Shown one piece after another: positions 57,580 through 64,000 of a DNA stretch of 64,000 nucleotides. Made by a program: the position numbers and the translations under genes. The notes under the pieces are model-generated. The model was not told the origin of the DNA. It worked only from the letters and a program-made list of their open reading frames with translations, and made no database searches. Each line of letters opens with the position of its first letter. Position 1 is the first letter of the stretch. Source of the DNA: Sphingomicrobium clamense. GTDB lineage: Bacteria > Pseudomonadota > Alphaproteobacteria > Sphingomonadales > Sphingomonadaceae. The stretch covers positions 62,001 to 126,000 of the forward strand of contig NZ_JAHVAH010000001.1 of NCBI RefSeq assembly GCF_019264355.1. Direction: 5' to 3'.

Positions 57580-57765
57580 TCAGATTTTCTCAACGCTTCG
57601 CGCAAGAGTTTTGAAGCGAGTGCCATCGTCCTGACGAACGGTAATCGTCAGATTACCCCCCTTGCTGCGATTAAGGTCCTCCACCAGTCCTGTCTTGCCT
57701 TTGTGGACTCCGGCACTGACCTTGCATTTGTCGCCATTCACGACCTGCGTCTGCTCCTCGGGCAT
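57580..57765 (-). CDS. Small KOW-motif protein
   Basis: A 61-residue protein from the ATG at 57765, which follows GAGGAGG; the frame runs a little further upstream. The centre 'NGDKCKVSAGVHKGKTGLVE' is a KOW motif, the RNA/protein-binding fold of ribosomal L24 and NusG, and the rest is a short beta domain ('LTITVRQDDGTRFKTL'). A stand-alone KOW protein in a mobile island is unusual; it may bind RNA or ribosomes. No function can be assigned. Confidence 0.7.
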   Translation of the reverse strand: MPEEQTQVVNGDKCKVSAGVHKGKTGLVEDLNRSKGGNLTITVRQDDGTRFKTLARSVEKI

Positions 57766-58092
57766 GAAATCCTCCTCACGCAATGAATTGATTTGGTCTT
57801 TGCTGATGCAAAATAGCTAGCACGGAGAACATTAGATTGCATTGAAGGTCCGCAAACTACCCCGAAAGCGACCAGGCAGCGAACGACCCCATTGCGGACG
57901 ACAGTCGTCTCGGCGCTGTTGATCCTTTGCTGCACTTGAAAATCAGACACTCAGTCACCATGTAGTTATTAGCTACCAGTCGCAATCGACGGTCACTGCT
58001 TCCTCCGTTGGGAGCCCTCTCCTTCAGTTACGCCTTCTAGTTGCAACGGGCCTGCATCTGGCTCGCTGCCGTACGTGCAAAGGGGACTTCCT
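57766..58092. other. Island gap with paired palindromic repeats
   Basis: The 327 bp between the KOW gene and the lipoprotein gene have no supported coding frame. They contain two adjacent repeat copies, reverse-oriented, at 57848-57901, and presumably the divergent promoters of the two flanking genes. Confidence 0.55.
57848..57901. repeat. Two adjacent palindromic repeat copies (4a, 4b)
   Basis: GGTCCGCAAACTACCCCG plus AAAGCGACC (57848-57874) is followed directly by AGGCAGCGAACGACCCC plus ATTGCGGACG (57875-57901). Read on opposite strands they are two degenerate members of the same family as 57370-57396, in tandem inverted arrangement. Confidence 0.6.
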
Positions 58093-58500
58093 ATGACAAG
58101 ACTGCAGGCATTAGCCGTTGCGGCAGTTTACACCTTCGCTCTTGGCGGATGTGTTGGCTCCAACACGCCGCAGGATACAGGCGAGCGCATTTCTGAGCGA
58201 GGCAGCCAAATCAGTGAATATGGCGACGCATGGTCCGCAGGCCAAAGTGACGTCGAGCAGGGCGAGCGAACAATCGAGAAAAGCGACAAGACCATCAAGA
58301 GCGCACGAAAACAAAGGGAGGACGCCCTCGAGGCGCTTTCATCAGCGGACGACAAGTTGAGGATTGCTGAAGCGGAGAGGGCGACTGCCGAACAACGCAT
58401 CGCGAATGGATACGAGAGCATGCGGCGTGCTGAGGAAAATTACGCTGCGGTAAGATCAGGGCCATCGGCACATGAAGATTCGGGTCCGGAGGATGAATAG
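58093..58500 (+). CDS. Putative lipoprotein with coiled-coil region
   Basis: A 135-residue protein from the ATG at 58093, after AGGGGA. The signal peptide ends in a lipobox 'FALGGCVGS'. The mature part is charged and helical with heptad-like repeats ('SDKTIKSARKQREDALEALS', 'AEAERATAEQRIANGYESMR'), suggesting a periplasmic or outer-membrane-tethered coiled coil. Family not recognised. Confidence 0.65.
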   Translation: MTRLQALAVAAVYTFALGGCVGSNTPQDTGERISERGSQISEYGDAWSAGQSDVEQGERTIEKSDKTIKSARKQREDALEALSSADDKLRIAEAERATAEQRIANGYESMRRAEENYAAVRSGPSAHEDSGPEDE

Positions 58501-58652
58501 AGTTCGACAGATAGTTAGACGTTAGTATGGATCCGTCCGACATCGTCGCGTTGTCGGACGGACCGCGTTCTTCAAGACCGCGCTGCAAGCAAGAGAGAAC
58601 GTACCCTGCGTCTCTGTTGCATTTCGCACCCGACTCCCGAGGAGGGGTTTCG

Positions 58653-59045
58653 ATGACCATCAATGAATTGCTCTACGACCATCAAAAGGCATTGCTGCGA
58701 TATCAGCATTCCAGCCCTGCTGAAGAGCGCGAAGTGCACTGGGCCGACGCGGTGATTGCAGCGAGCCAACTAATGGAATGGCGTGAGGCAAACGGGGTCC
58801 AGCCGCACGGCTTGCCAGAAGGGACGACACCGCTCGGCAACACGACCATGATGCACAGCGGATCTATCGCTGCCCAACCTCGCGGCAGGCTAAACGAATG
58901 GGAGAACGAAGGCGGCGCATTGGCCCGGCGCGGTGTGCCGAGGCCATCATCGGATTTTATCGTTATGTCCGCCGGTCAGTTTTTTGTCGGTCAGAACCAG
59001 TTCGATAATCTTTCGGTTGCTGTGGCCTATACTCGGCGATACTGA
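58653..59045 (+). CDS. Hypothetical protein
   Basis: A 130-residue protein; the ATG at 58653 follows a strong GAGGAGGGG site. 'MTINELLYDHQKALLRYQHS', 'WADAVIAASQLMEWREANG' and 'SAGQFFVGQNQFDNLSVAVA' suggest an N-terminal helix pair and a beta end. I do not recognise the family. The frame is open upstream to 58527, but that part lacks a ribosome site. Confidence 0.55.
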   Translation: MTINELLYDHQKALLRYQHSSPAEEREVHWADAVIAASQLMEWREANGVQPHGLPEGTTPLGNTTMMHSGSIAAQPRGRLNEWENEGGALARRGVPRPSSDFIVMSAGQFFVGQNQFDNLSVAVAYTRRY

Positions 59046-59126
59046 GCCCGCCATTCGCGTCGATTGCTCGTCGTTTCTCTCTGAGAAAACTTCCAACAAC
59101 CAAATAGATAGATTGGGGACGCGGCC

Positions 59127-59345
59127 ATGCGAGACCTTAGCTACTTACTTTCTCTCGCAGGGATCGCTGTCATTGCGAGTGCGGCAGTTGCTTGGTCAGC
59201 CTGGTACTATCTTAACGACCGGCACCTGAACGACGGAAACACACGCTTTCGTTTCGGCCAACTCAGTGAAGGATTATACCTGATGGGTGCAGCGATTTGT
59301 GCAGTGGCAGCGATCGTCGCGATCATCGGATGGTTTCAGCGATGA
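59127..59345 (+). CDS. Small two-helix membrane protein
   Basis: A 72-residue protein with two hydrophobic segments ('LLSLAGIAVIASAAVAWSAW' and 'LYLMGAAICAVAAIVAIIGW') separated by a polar loop. A GGGGA site precedes the ATG. No family is recognised. It is the last gene before the right attachment site; a palindromic repeat lies 48 bp after its stop. Confidence 0.6.
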   Translation: MRDLSYLLSLAGIAVIASAAVAWSAWYYLNDRHLNDGNTRFRFGQLSEGLYLMGAAICAVAAIVAIIGWFQR

Positions 59346-59393
59346 CTGCAGTCTGAAACTGGAGGGAGCGGCATTTCCTCTGACCAAATGCGG

Positions 59394-59420
59394 TGTCCGC
59401 TTCCCACCCCATTGCGGACA
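59394..59420. repeat. 27-bp palindromic repeat, copy 5 (perfect arms)
   Basis: TGTCCGC and GCGGACA flank TTCCCACCCCATT, a perfect 7-bp inverted repeat. It lies between the last island gene and the right attachment site. Confidence 0.75.
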
Positions 59421-59566
59421 TGGGGGGCAAATCGCTATGACGATGAAAGCGGACATCCCACCGCTCAAGTGAAGCGAGCTTGTTGTGGTAAGGAATGTGG
59501 GAAAGCTGACAAGTCAGTTTCTTTTTATCTCAATAAAACAATTAAATAGGCTGAAATAGGGGCAGA

Positions 59567-59583
59567 CACCCGCTCCGCCATTT
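59567..59583 (+). repeat. attR core (17-bp direct repeat)
   Basis: CACCCGCTCCGCCATTT is identical to 50945-50961 in the tRNA-Ser 3' end. Here it is preceded by GGCAGA and not by the T arm, so it is the separated copy marking the right end of the island. A TGTGGGAAA sequence at 59496, like the repeats beside the integrase, may be an arm-type site. Confidence 0.93.
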
Positions 59584-59599
59584 CCAATAGGGGGGACTG

Positions 59600-60112
59600 A
59601 TGACCGAACCGACCTTGTCCGGCATTGCCACCGACCTCCTCACGCGGACCGCGTCGACGGCGCGGGTACAGGGTATCGTGCAGTTGAGCCTCGCCCCGGT
59701 CTTCCTGCTCGCTGCGATCGGCGCGATTCTGAACGTCATGAACGCGCGGCTGATCTGGATCGTCGACCGCGTCGAACGGCTCGAACGGCGCGAGGAAGGC
59801 GGGCATGTGAGCCGCGAAGTCGACGAACTGCCCGCGCTCCACCGCCGGCAGCATTATGCGCAGGTCGCGATCAACCTCGCGACAGCCGCGGCGCTGACGA
59901 TCTGCGTCGTGGTCGCGCTCTTGTTTATCTCGGCATTCATTCGCCCGGCGATCGGGACAGTCGTTGCCATCCTCTGGATCTCATCCATGGCGCTGGTGTT
60001 CGGCTCGCTCTTCTACTTCCTGCGCGAGACGCAGCTGGCGACCAGCACCATTCGCGAACGCCGCAAGCTCGCCGAGAAAATCCGCGAGCAGGAAGCTAGC
60101 GCCGAAGACTGA
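59600..60112 (+). CDS. DUF2721 membrane protein
   Basis: A 170-residue protein with about three hydrophobic segments and the DUF2721 layout ('VQLSLAPVFLLAAIGAILNV', 'NARLIWIVDRVERLE', 'AALTICVVVALLFISAFI'). Function unknown. It follows the right attachment site by 17 bp, and its stop overlaps the stop of the convergent dehalogenase gene by 17 bp. Confidence 0.87.
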   Translation: MTEPTLSGIATDLLTRTASTARVQGIVQLSLAPVFLLAAIGAILNVMNARLIWIVDRVERLERREEGGHVSREVDELPALHRRQHYAQVAINLATAAALTICVVVALLFISAFIRPAIGTVVAILWISSMALVFGSLFYFLRETQLATSTIRERRKLAEKIREQEASAED

Positions 60113-60995
60113 GCAGCGCGTCGACGAAGACCTCCGGCACATCCTCCTGACAGAAATGGCCGCCGCCTTCGACGATGCGGTGCGGCTGGCCTTTCGCGCC
60201 GGGCACTGCCTTCTGGAAGAAGGAGTCGCCGCCTTTAGTGATCGGGTCCTGGTCGGTGAAGAGGGTGAGGAAGGGGCGATCGAAGCGGGCGAGGCCTTGC
60301 CATGCCTTCACATTGTCGATGGCGCCGGGGTCGTCTTCGCTGATCGGGACGAGCGCGGGGAAGGCGCGGGCGGCGGCCTTGTGCGCTTCGTCGGGGAAGG
60401 GCGCGTCGTAGGCGGCGGTCTCAGCGTCGGTTAGCTGATTGACGGTCGCGCGCTGTAGGAGAGGTCCTATGCGAAAGTCGGGGCTGGTGCGCGCAAATTC
60501 GCGCCAGGCGAGAAAAGCGTCGGCGGGTTTTCCCTTGCCGACGGGCAGGAAGGTGTTGGACGCGACGATGAATGCGAAGCGGTCGGGATCGAGCCCTGCG
60601 AGCCGCAACCCGAGCAGCCCGCCCCAGTCCTGGCAGAACAGGCCGATATCGCGAACATCGAGCGCGTCGAGAAACTGGCGCAGCCAGTCGGCGTGGCGCG
60701 CGTAGGTGTAGAAATCGATGTCGGCGGGCTTGTCCGACTTGCCGAACCCGATGAGGTCGGGCGCGAGGACGCGGCATCCCGCCTCGGCTAGCGGGCCGAT
60801 CATGTGGCGGTAGAGGAAGGACCAGCTCGGTTCGCCATGGAGCAGCAGGATGACCGGGCCGTCGCGCGGTCCCTCGTCGACATAATGCTGGCGCGCGGTC
60901 AGCCCGTCGCCAATGTCGATGTCGAGATAATGGGGCGCGAAGGGATAGTCGGGCAGGTCGGCGAAACGGTCGTCGGGGGTGCGCAAGATATCCAA
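60096..60995 (-). CDS. Haloalkane-dehalogenase-like alpha/beta hydrolase
   Basis: A protein of about 299 residues. The order fits haloalkane dehalogenases: 'ILRTPDDRFADLPDYPFAPH' near the N-terminus, 'LLLHGEPSWSFLYRHM' (oxyanion hole), nucleophile Asp in 'LFCQDWGGLLGLRL', and the catalytic His in 'VEGGGHFCQEDVPE'. It hydrolyses carbon-halogen bonds or related esters; the true substrate is unknown. I chose the TTG at 60995 from the family N-terminus; a GTG at 61043 adds 16 residues. Neither has a convincing ribosome site. Confidence 0.85.
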   Translation of the reverse strand: MDILRTPDDRFADLPDYPFAPHYLDIDIGDGLTARQHYVDEGPRDGPVILLLHGEPSWSFLYRHMIGPLAEAGCRVLAPDLIGFGKSDKPADIDFYTYARHADWLRQFLDALDVRDIGLFCQDWGGLLGLRLAGLDPDRFAFIVASNTFLPVGKGKPADAFLAWREFARTSPDFRIGPLLQRATVNQLTDAETAAYDAPFPDEAHKAAARAFPALVPISEDDPGAIDNVKAWQGLARFDRPFLTLFTDQDPITKGGDSFFQKAVPGAKGQPHRIVEGGGHFCQEDVPEVFVDALLSLRR

Positions 60996-61070
60996 GGGCG
61001 CGAGCCTACGCCCATCACCGTCCAAAGCCCATTCGATTTTCACGCAAAGCTGGGCTAGAGCGCGAAGCGA

Positions 61071-62261
61071 ATGAACCACGCCTTCCCCTCCCCGGCCACC
61101 TGGAGCCCCTCGCGCTGGCGCCAGCGCGACGCCCGGCAGATGCCGCATTATGACGATCCCGCATTGTTGCTGGCGGTCGAAGAGCAGCTCGCCGCCGCCG
61201 CGCCCGTCGTGACGCCTGCGGGATGCGCGAGGCTGCGCGAAGAGATGGCGAAGGTCGCGAAGGGCGAAGCATACCTGCTGCAGGGCGGCGACTGCGCGGA
61301 AAGCTTCAACGACGCGGTTGCCGATCGTGTGGCGCGGCTGTCGGGCCTGTTCGACGCGATGGACGGCGTGCTGTCGGACGGACTAGGCCTCCCCATTCTT
61401 CACGTCGCACGGATAGGCGGACAATTTGCCAAGCCACGCTCGGCCGCGACCGAGGCGCGCGGGCCGGTCGAACTGCCCGCCTATCGCGGCGATATCATCA
61501 ATGGCATCGGCTTTTCGGGCGAGGAACGCCGCGCCGATCCGCAGCGCATGCTGCGCGCGCATTTGCAGTCGGTCGGGACGGTGGCGACGCTTAAGGCAGC
61601 GCGGGGCGGACGCGACCCGGTCTATACCAGTCACGAGGGCCTGTTGCTCCCTTACGAGGAAGCGCTGACGCGGCAGGACGAGGACGGGCGCTGGTGGGCG
61701 ACCTCGGGCCATATGCTGTGGCTCGGCTATCGCACCAACGATCTCGATGGCGCGCATGTCGACTATCTGTCGGGCATCGAAAATGTCGTGGGCGTCAAGG
61801 TCGGGCCGGGCATGGACGCCGACCAGGTGCTGGCGCTCGCCGAGCGGCTCGACCCGCGAAACCGCGCGGGCAAGCTGCTGCTGATCGCGCGCTTCGGGGC
61901 GAAGAGAATCGAAGCCGAGCTGCCTGCGCTGATGCAAGCGACCCAAGCCGCAGGCCTCAACGCCGCGTGGAGTGTCGATCCGATGCACGGCAACACCGAG
62001 ACGATCGAAGGACGCAAGGTCCGGCGCGTCGATGCGATCGAACGCGATATCGCCGCTTTCTTCGCGATCGCGCGGGCACAAGGCGTGCATGCCAGTGGCG
62101 TGCATCTGGAAATGAGCCCCGACGACGTGACCGAGTGCCTGGGCGGAAGCGGGCCGACCGACCCGAGCGATCTCGACCGCGCCTATCGCACCGCCTGCGA
62201 CCCCCGTCTCAACCCGGGCCAGGCCACCGCGCTCGCCAGTTTCATCGCGGGGCTCGCATGA
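61071..62261 (+). CDS. aroG: Class II 3-deoxy-7-phosphoheptulonate synthase
   Basis: A 396-residue class II (plant-type) DAHP synthase, the first enzyme of the shikimate pathway. Key motifs: 'YLLQGGDCAESF' (metal/PEP site), 'RIGGQFAKPRS', 'RGDIINGIGFSGEER', 'WSVDPMHGNTE' and 'GVHLEMSPDDVTECLGG'. It is shorter than many class II enzymes (about 450). Its stop overlaps aroA by 4 bp. Confidence 0.92.
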   Translation: MNHAFPSPATWSPSRWRQRDARQMPHYDDPALLLAVEEQLAAAAPVVTPAGCARLREEMAKVAKGEAYLLQGGDCAESFNDAVADRVARLSGLFDAMDGVLSDGLGLPILHVARIGGQFAKPRSAATEARGPVELPAYRGDIINGIGFSGEERRADPQRMLRAHLQSVGTVATLKAARGGRDPVYTSHEGLLLPYEEALTRQDEDGRWWATSGHMLWLGYRTNDLDGAHVDYLSGIENVVGVKVGPGMDADQVLALAERLDPRNRAGKLLLIARFGAKRIEAELPALMQATQAAGLNAAWSVDPMHGNTETIEGRKVRRVDAIERDIAAFFAIARAQGVHASGVHLEMSPDDVTECLGGSGPTDPSDLDRAYRTACDPRLNPGQATALASFIAGLA

Positions 62262-63562
62262 GCGCCATGAGGGGGGCGGCGTCGCCCGAATATGGCGGCA
62301 CGGCCAGCGTGCCCGGCGACAAGTCGATCGCGCATCGGGCGCTGATCCTTGCTGCACTGGCGCAGGGCACCAGCCGGATTTCGCGGCTTCCGAGCGGCGA
62401 GGACGTGGCATCGACCCGCAAGGCCGTCGAAGCGCTCGGCGCGACCGTCGAGGCGGATGGCGACGACTGGCTGGTCACCGGCTGCGAATGGACGTCGCCG
62501 CCAGGCGACATCGATTGCGGCAATAGCGGGACGTCGGCCCGGCTGCTGATGGGCGCGGCGGCAGGATTTGAAGGGCTAAAGGCGACGTTCGTCGGTGACG
62601 AAAGCCTGTCGCGGCGGCCGATGCGGCGGGTGATCGATCCACTCTCGCGCATGGGCGCGTCGTTCGATGGCGGCGATACGCTACCGATCACCCTCACCGG
62701 CGCGACGCTGGGCGGGATCGATTTCTTGCAGCCGGTCGCCTCGGCGCAGGTGAAGACCGCGATCCTGCTGGCCGGACTGCGCAGCAGCGGGCCGGTGCGT
62801 GTGGTCGAGCCATTTGCCAGCCGCGATCATAGCGAAGTCATGCTGGCGCAGTTCGGGGTCGAAGGGTCGGTCGAGGAAATCGTCGACGGGCATGCGGTGT
62901 CGCTGGGCGACGCGCGCGCGCTGACCGCGACCGACGTCATCGTTTCGGGCGATCCATCCTCTGCGGCGTTCCTGTTCGCAGGTGCGGCGATCACGGGTGG
63001 GACCGTCACCGTCACCGACCTCAACGTCAACGCGACGCGGACCGGCTTTCTCGAGGCGCTCGACGCGATGGGCTGCACGGTCGAATTCGCCAATCCGCGC
63101 GATTGGGCGGGCGAGCCGGTTGCCGATGTGACGGTCAGCCGAACGCGCACGCTCCAGCCGATCGAATGGCATCGCGACAAGGTGCCGGCGACCATCGACG
63201 AGCTCCCTCTGCTGGCAATCGTCGCGGCGTTCGCGGACGGCGAGAGCCTGCTCGAAGGTCTCGGCGAGCTACGGGTCAAGGAAAGCGACCGGCTGGGCGC
63301 GGTGATCGCGGGGCTGGCGGCCAACGGGGTGAGCGTTTTTCCCGACGGCGACGACCTGCGCGTGCTCGGACGGGGCGCGGTGCGCGGGGGCGGTCGGATC
63401 ATGGTCGGGCACGATCACCGCATCGCGATGGCTTTCCTGACCATGGGGCTAGGCACCAAGCAAGCGATCACGGTCGACGATATCACCCCGATTGCCACTT
63501 CCTTCCCCGACTTCGTAGAAGTCATGCGGAGCCTTGGCGCCAATCTGGAGGACGCCCTATGA
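62258..63562 (+). CDS. aroA: 3-phosphoshikimate 1-carboxyvinyltransferase (EPSP synthase)
   Basis: A 434-residue enzyme adding enolpyruvyl to shikimate-3-phosphate. It starts at the ATG 62258, overlapping aroG. Family motifs: '[20 protein letters not shown]', '[13 protein letters not shown]'-type '[17 protein letters not shown]', '[16 protein letters not shown]' and '[14 protein letters not shown]'. It overlaps aroC by 4 bp. Confidence 0.96.
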   Translation: MSAMRGAASPEYGGTASVPGDKSIAHRALILAALAQGTSRISRLPSGEDVASTRKAVEALGATVEADGDDWLVTGCEWTSPPGDIDCGNSGTSARLLMGAAAGFEGLKATFVGDESLSRRPMRRVIDPLSRMGASFDGGDTLPITLTGATLGGIDFLQPVASAQVKTAILLAGLRSSGPVRVVEPFASRDHSEVMLAQFGVEGSVEEIVDGHAVSLGDARALTATDVIVSGDPSSAAFLFAGAAITGGTVTVTDLNVNATRTGFLEALDAMGCTVEFANPRDWAGEPVADVTVSRTRTLQPIEWHRDKVPATIDELPLLAIVAAFADGESLLEGLGELRVKESDRLGAVIAGLAANGVSVFPDGDDLRVLGRGAVRGGGRIMVGHDHRIAMAFLTMGLGTKQAITVDDITPIATSFPDFVEVMRSLGANLEDAL

Positions 63563-64000
63563 GCGTGAACAGTTTCGGGACCCTGTTCCGGCTATCGACC
63601 TGGGGCGAGAGCCATGGGCCCGCGATCGGCTGCATGGTCGACGGCTGCCCGCCTGGGCTCGAACTGGACGAAGCCTTCGTGCAGCGCTTCCTCGACCAGC
63701 GTCGCCCCGGCACGGGCAGGAATGTCTCCCCGCGGCAGGAGCCCGACCAAGTGCGCATCCTGTCGGGCGTCTATGAGGGCAAGACGACCGGCACGCCGAT
63801 CGGGATGATGATCGAGAATGTCGATGCGCGCTCGAAGGATTATTCCAAGGACGCGCCCTATCGGCCGGGCCATGCCGATTACAGCTATGACGCCAAATAC
63901 GGCATTCGCGATCCGCGTGGCGGCGGCCGCGCGAGCGCACGCGAGACGGCGATGCGGGTGGCGGGCGGCGCGGTGGCGCGTCTGGTGCTGGAAGGTATCG
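63559..64000 (+). CDS. aroC: Chorismate synthase (5' part, cut by the window)
   Basis: The first 147 residues of chorismate synthase are present: '[20 protein letters not shown]', '[18 protein letters not shown]' and '[17 protein letters not shown]', then '[19 protein letters not shown]'. It converts EPSP to chorismate with reduced FMN. The start overlaps the aroA stop by 4 bp, so aroG-aroA-aroC form a coupled unit. The frame continues past the window end. Confidence 0.95.
   Translation, partial: MSVNSFGTLFRLSTWGESHGPAIGCMVDGCPPGLELDEAFVQRFLDQRRPGTGRNVSPRQEPDQVRILSGVYEGKTTGTPIGMMIENVDARSKDYSKDAPYRPGHADYSYDAKYGIRDPRGGGRASARETAMRVAGGAVARLVLEGI

Larger units (their letters stand above)
50945..59583. 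mobile_element. Genomic island integrated at tRNA-Ser(GGA)
   Basis: The ~8.6-kb segment is bounded by 17-bp direct repeats (CACCCGCTCCGCCATTT), one in the tRNA 3' end and one just before the DUF2721 gene. It carries a P4-type tyrosine integrase facing away from the tRNA, an AlpA-like regulator, a candidate HUH replication protein and about ten small accessory genes. Codon use is lower in G+C than the flanks. There is no phage structural gene, conjugation gene or clear cargo such as resistance, so it looks like a small integrative element or a satellite. Confidence 0.9.

Noticed and set aside
50945..59583. The island as a prophage
   Set aside because: No capsid, tail, portal, terminase or lysis gene is present; the contents fit a small integrative element better.

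Overview
The window reads as chromosomal DNA of a GC-rich alphaproteobacterium, most likely a sphingomonad (order Sphingomonadales). The basis is strong G/C third-position codon use, the gene neighbourhoods (purEK, pyrE-pdxJ-acpS-lepB, aroG-aroA-aroC, the cox/cta cluster with DUF983 and SURF1), and protein types common in that order (DUF1206, DUF2721, YLD-type small exported protein, M16 and M28 exopeptidases). Genus and species cannot be named from the sequence alone.

Layout. 1-8.3 kb: end of an M1 aminopeptidase, a GGDEF/EAL protein, a hybrid histidine kinase, and a methyltransferase / small exported protein / sulfatase-like trio. 8.4-10.5 kb: lepA, followed by a second, synonymously diverged copy of its own last 76 codons. 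10.6-19.9 kb: DUF1206 protein, M16 peptidase, purK-purE, gpmA, M14 and M28 peptidases, and a 41-residue ribosomal protein L36. 19.9-25.2 kb: a lasso-peptide cluster with an HprK-like kinase, PqqD/RRE protein (B1), ABC exporter, a 45-residue GTG-started precursor, asparagine-synthetase-like cyclase (C) and transglutaminase-like protease (B2). 25.2-40.3 kb: small exported proteins, purT, cyclophilin, an ABC transporter with a divergent esterase, two PilZ proteins, two L,D-transpeptidases, rpsU, FKBP, and a tightly overlapping pyrE-pdxJ-orf-acpS-lepB operon. 40.5-50.8 kb: cytochrome c oxidase structural and assembly genes plus ccmAB.

50.9-59.6 kb is an 8.6-kb genomic island inserted at the 3' end of a tRNA-Ser(GGA) gene. 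It is bounded by 17-bp direct repeats and carries a tyrosine integrase, an AlpA-like regulator, a candidate HUH replication initiator, and small accessory genes: PilZ, DUF6232-like, winged helix, CPBP protease, KOW, a lipoprotein, and unknowns. Its intergenic gaps hold a family of ~27-bp palindromic repeats. After the right attachment site come DUF2721, a haloalkane-dehalogenase-like hydrolase and the shikimate genes aroG-aroA-aroC, the last cut by the window edge.

The most interesting items are the lasso-peptide cluster with its precursor, the lepA 3'-end replacement scar, and the tRNA-Ser island with its HUH protein and repeats.
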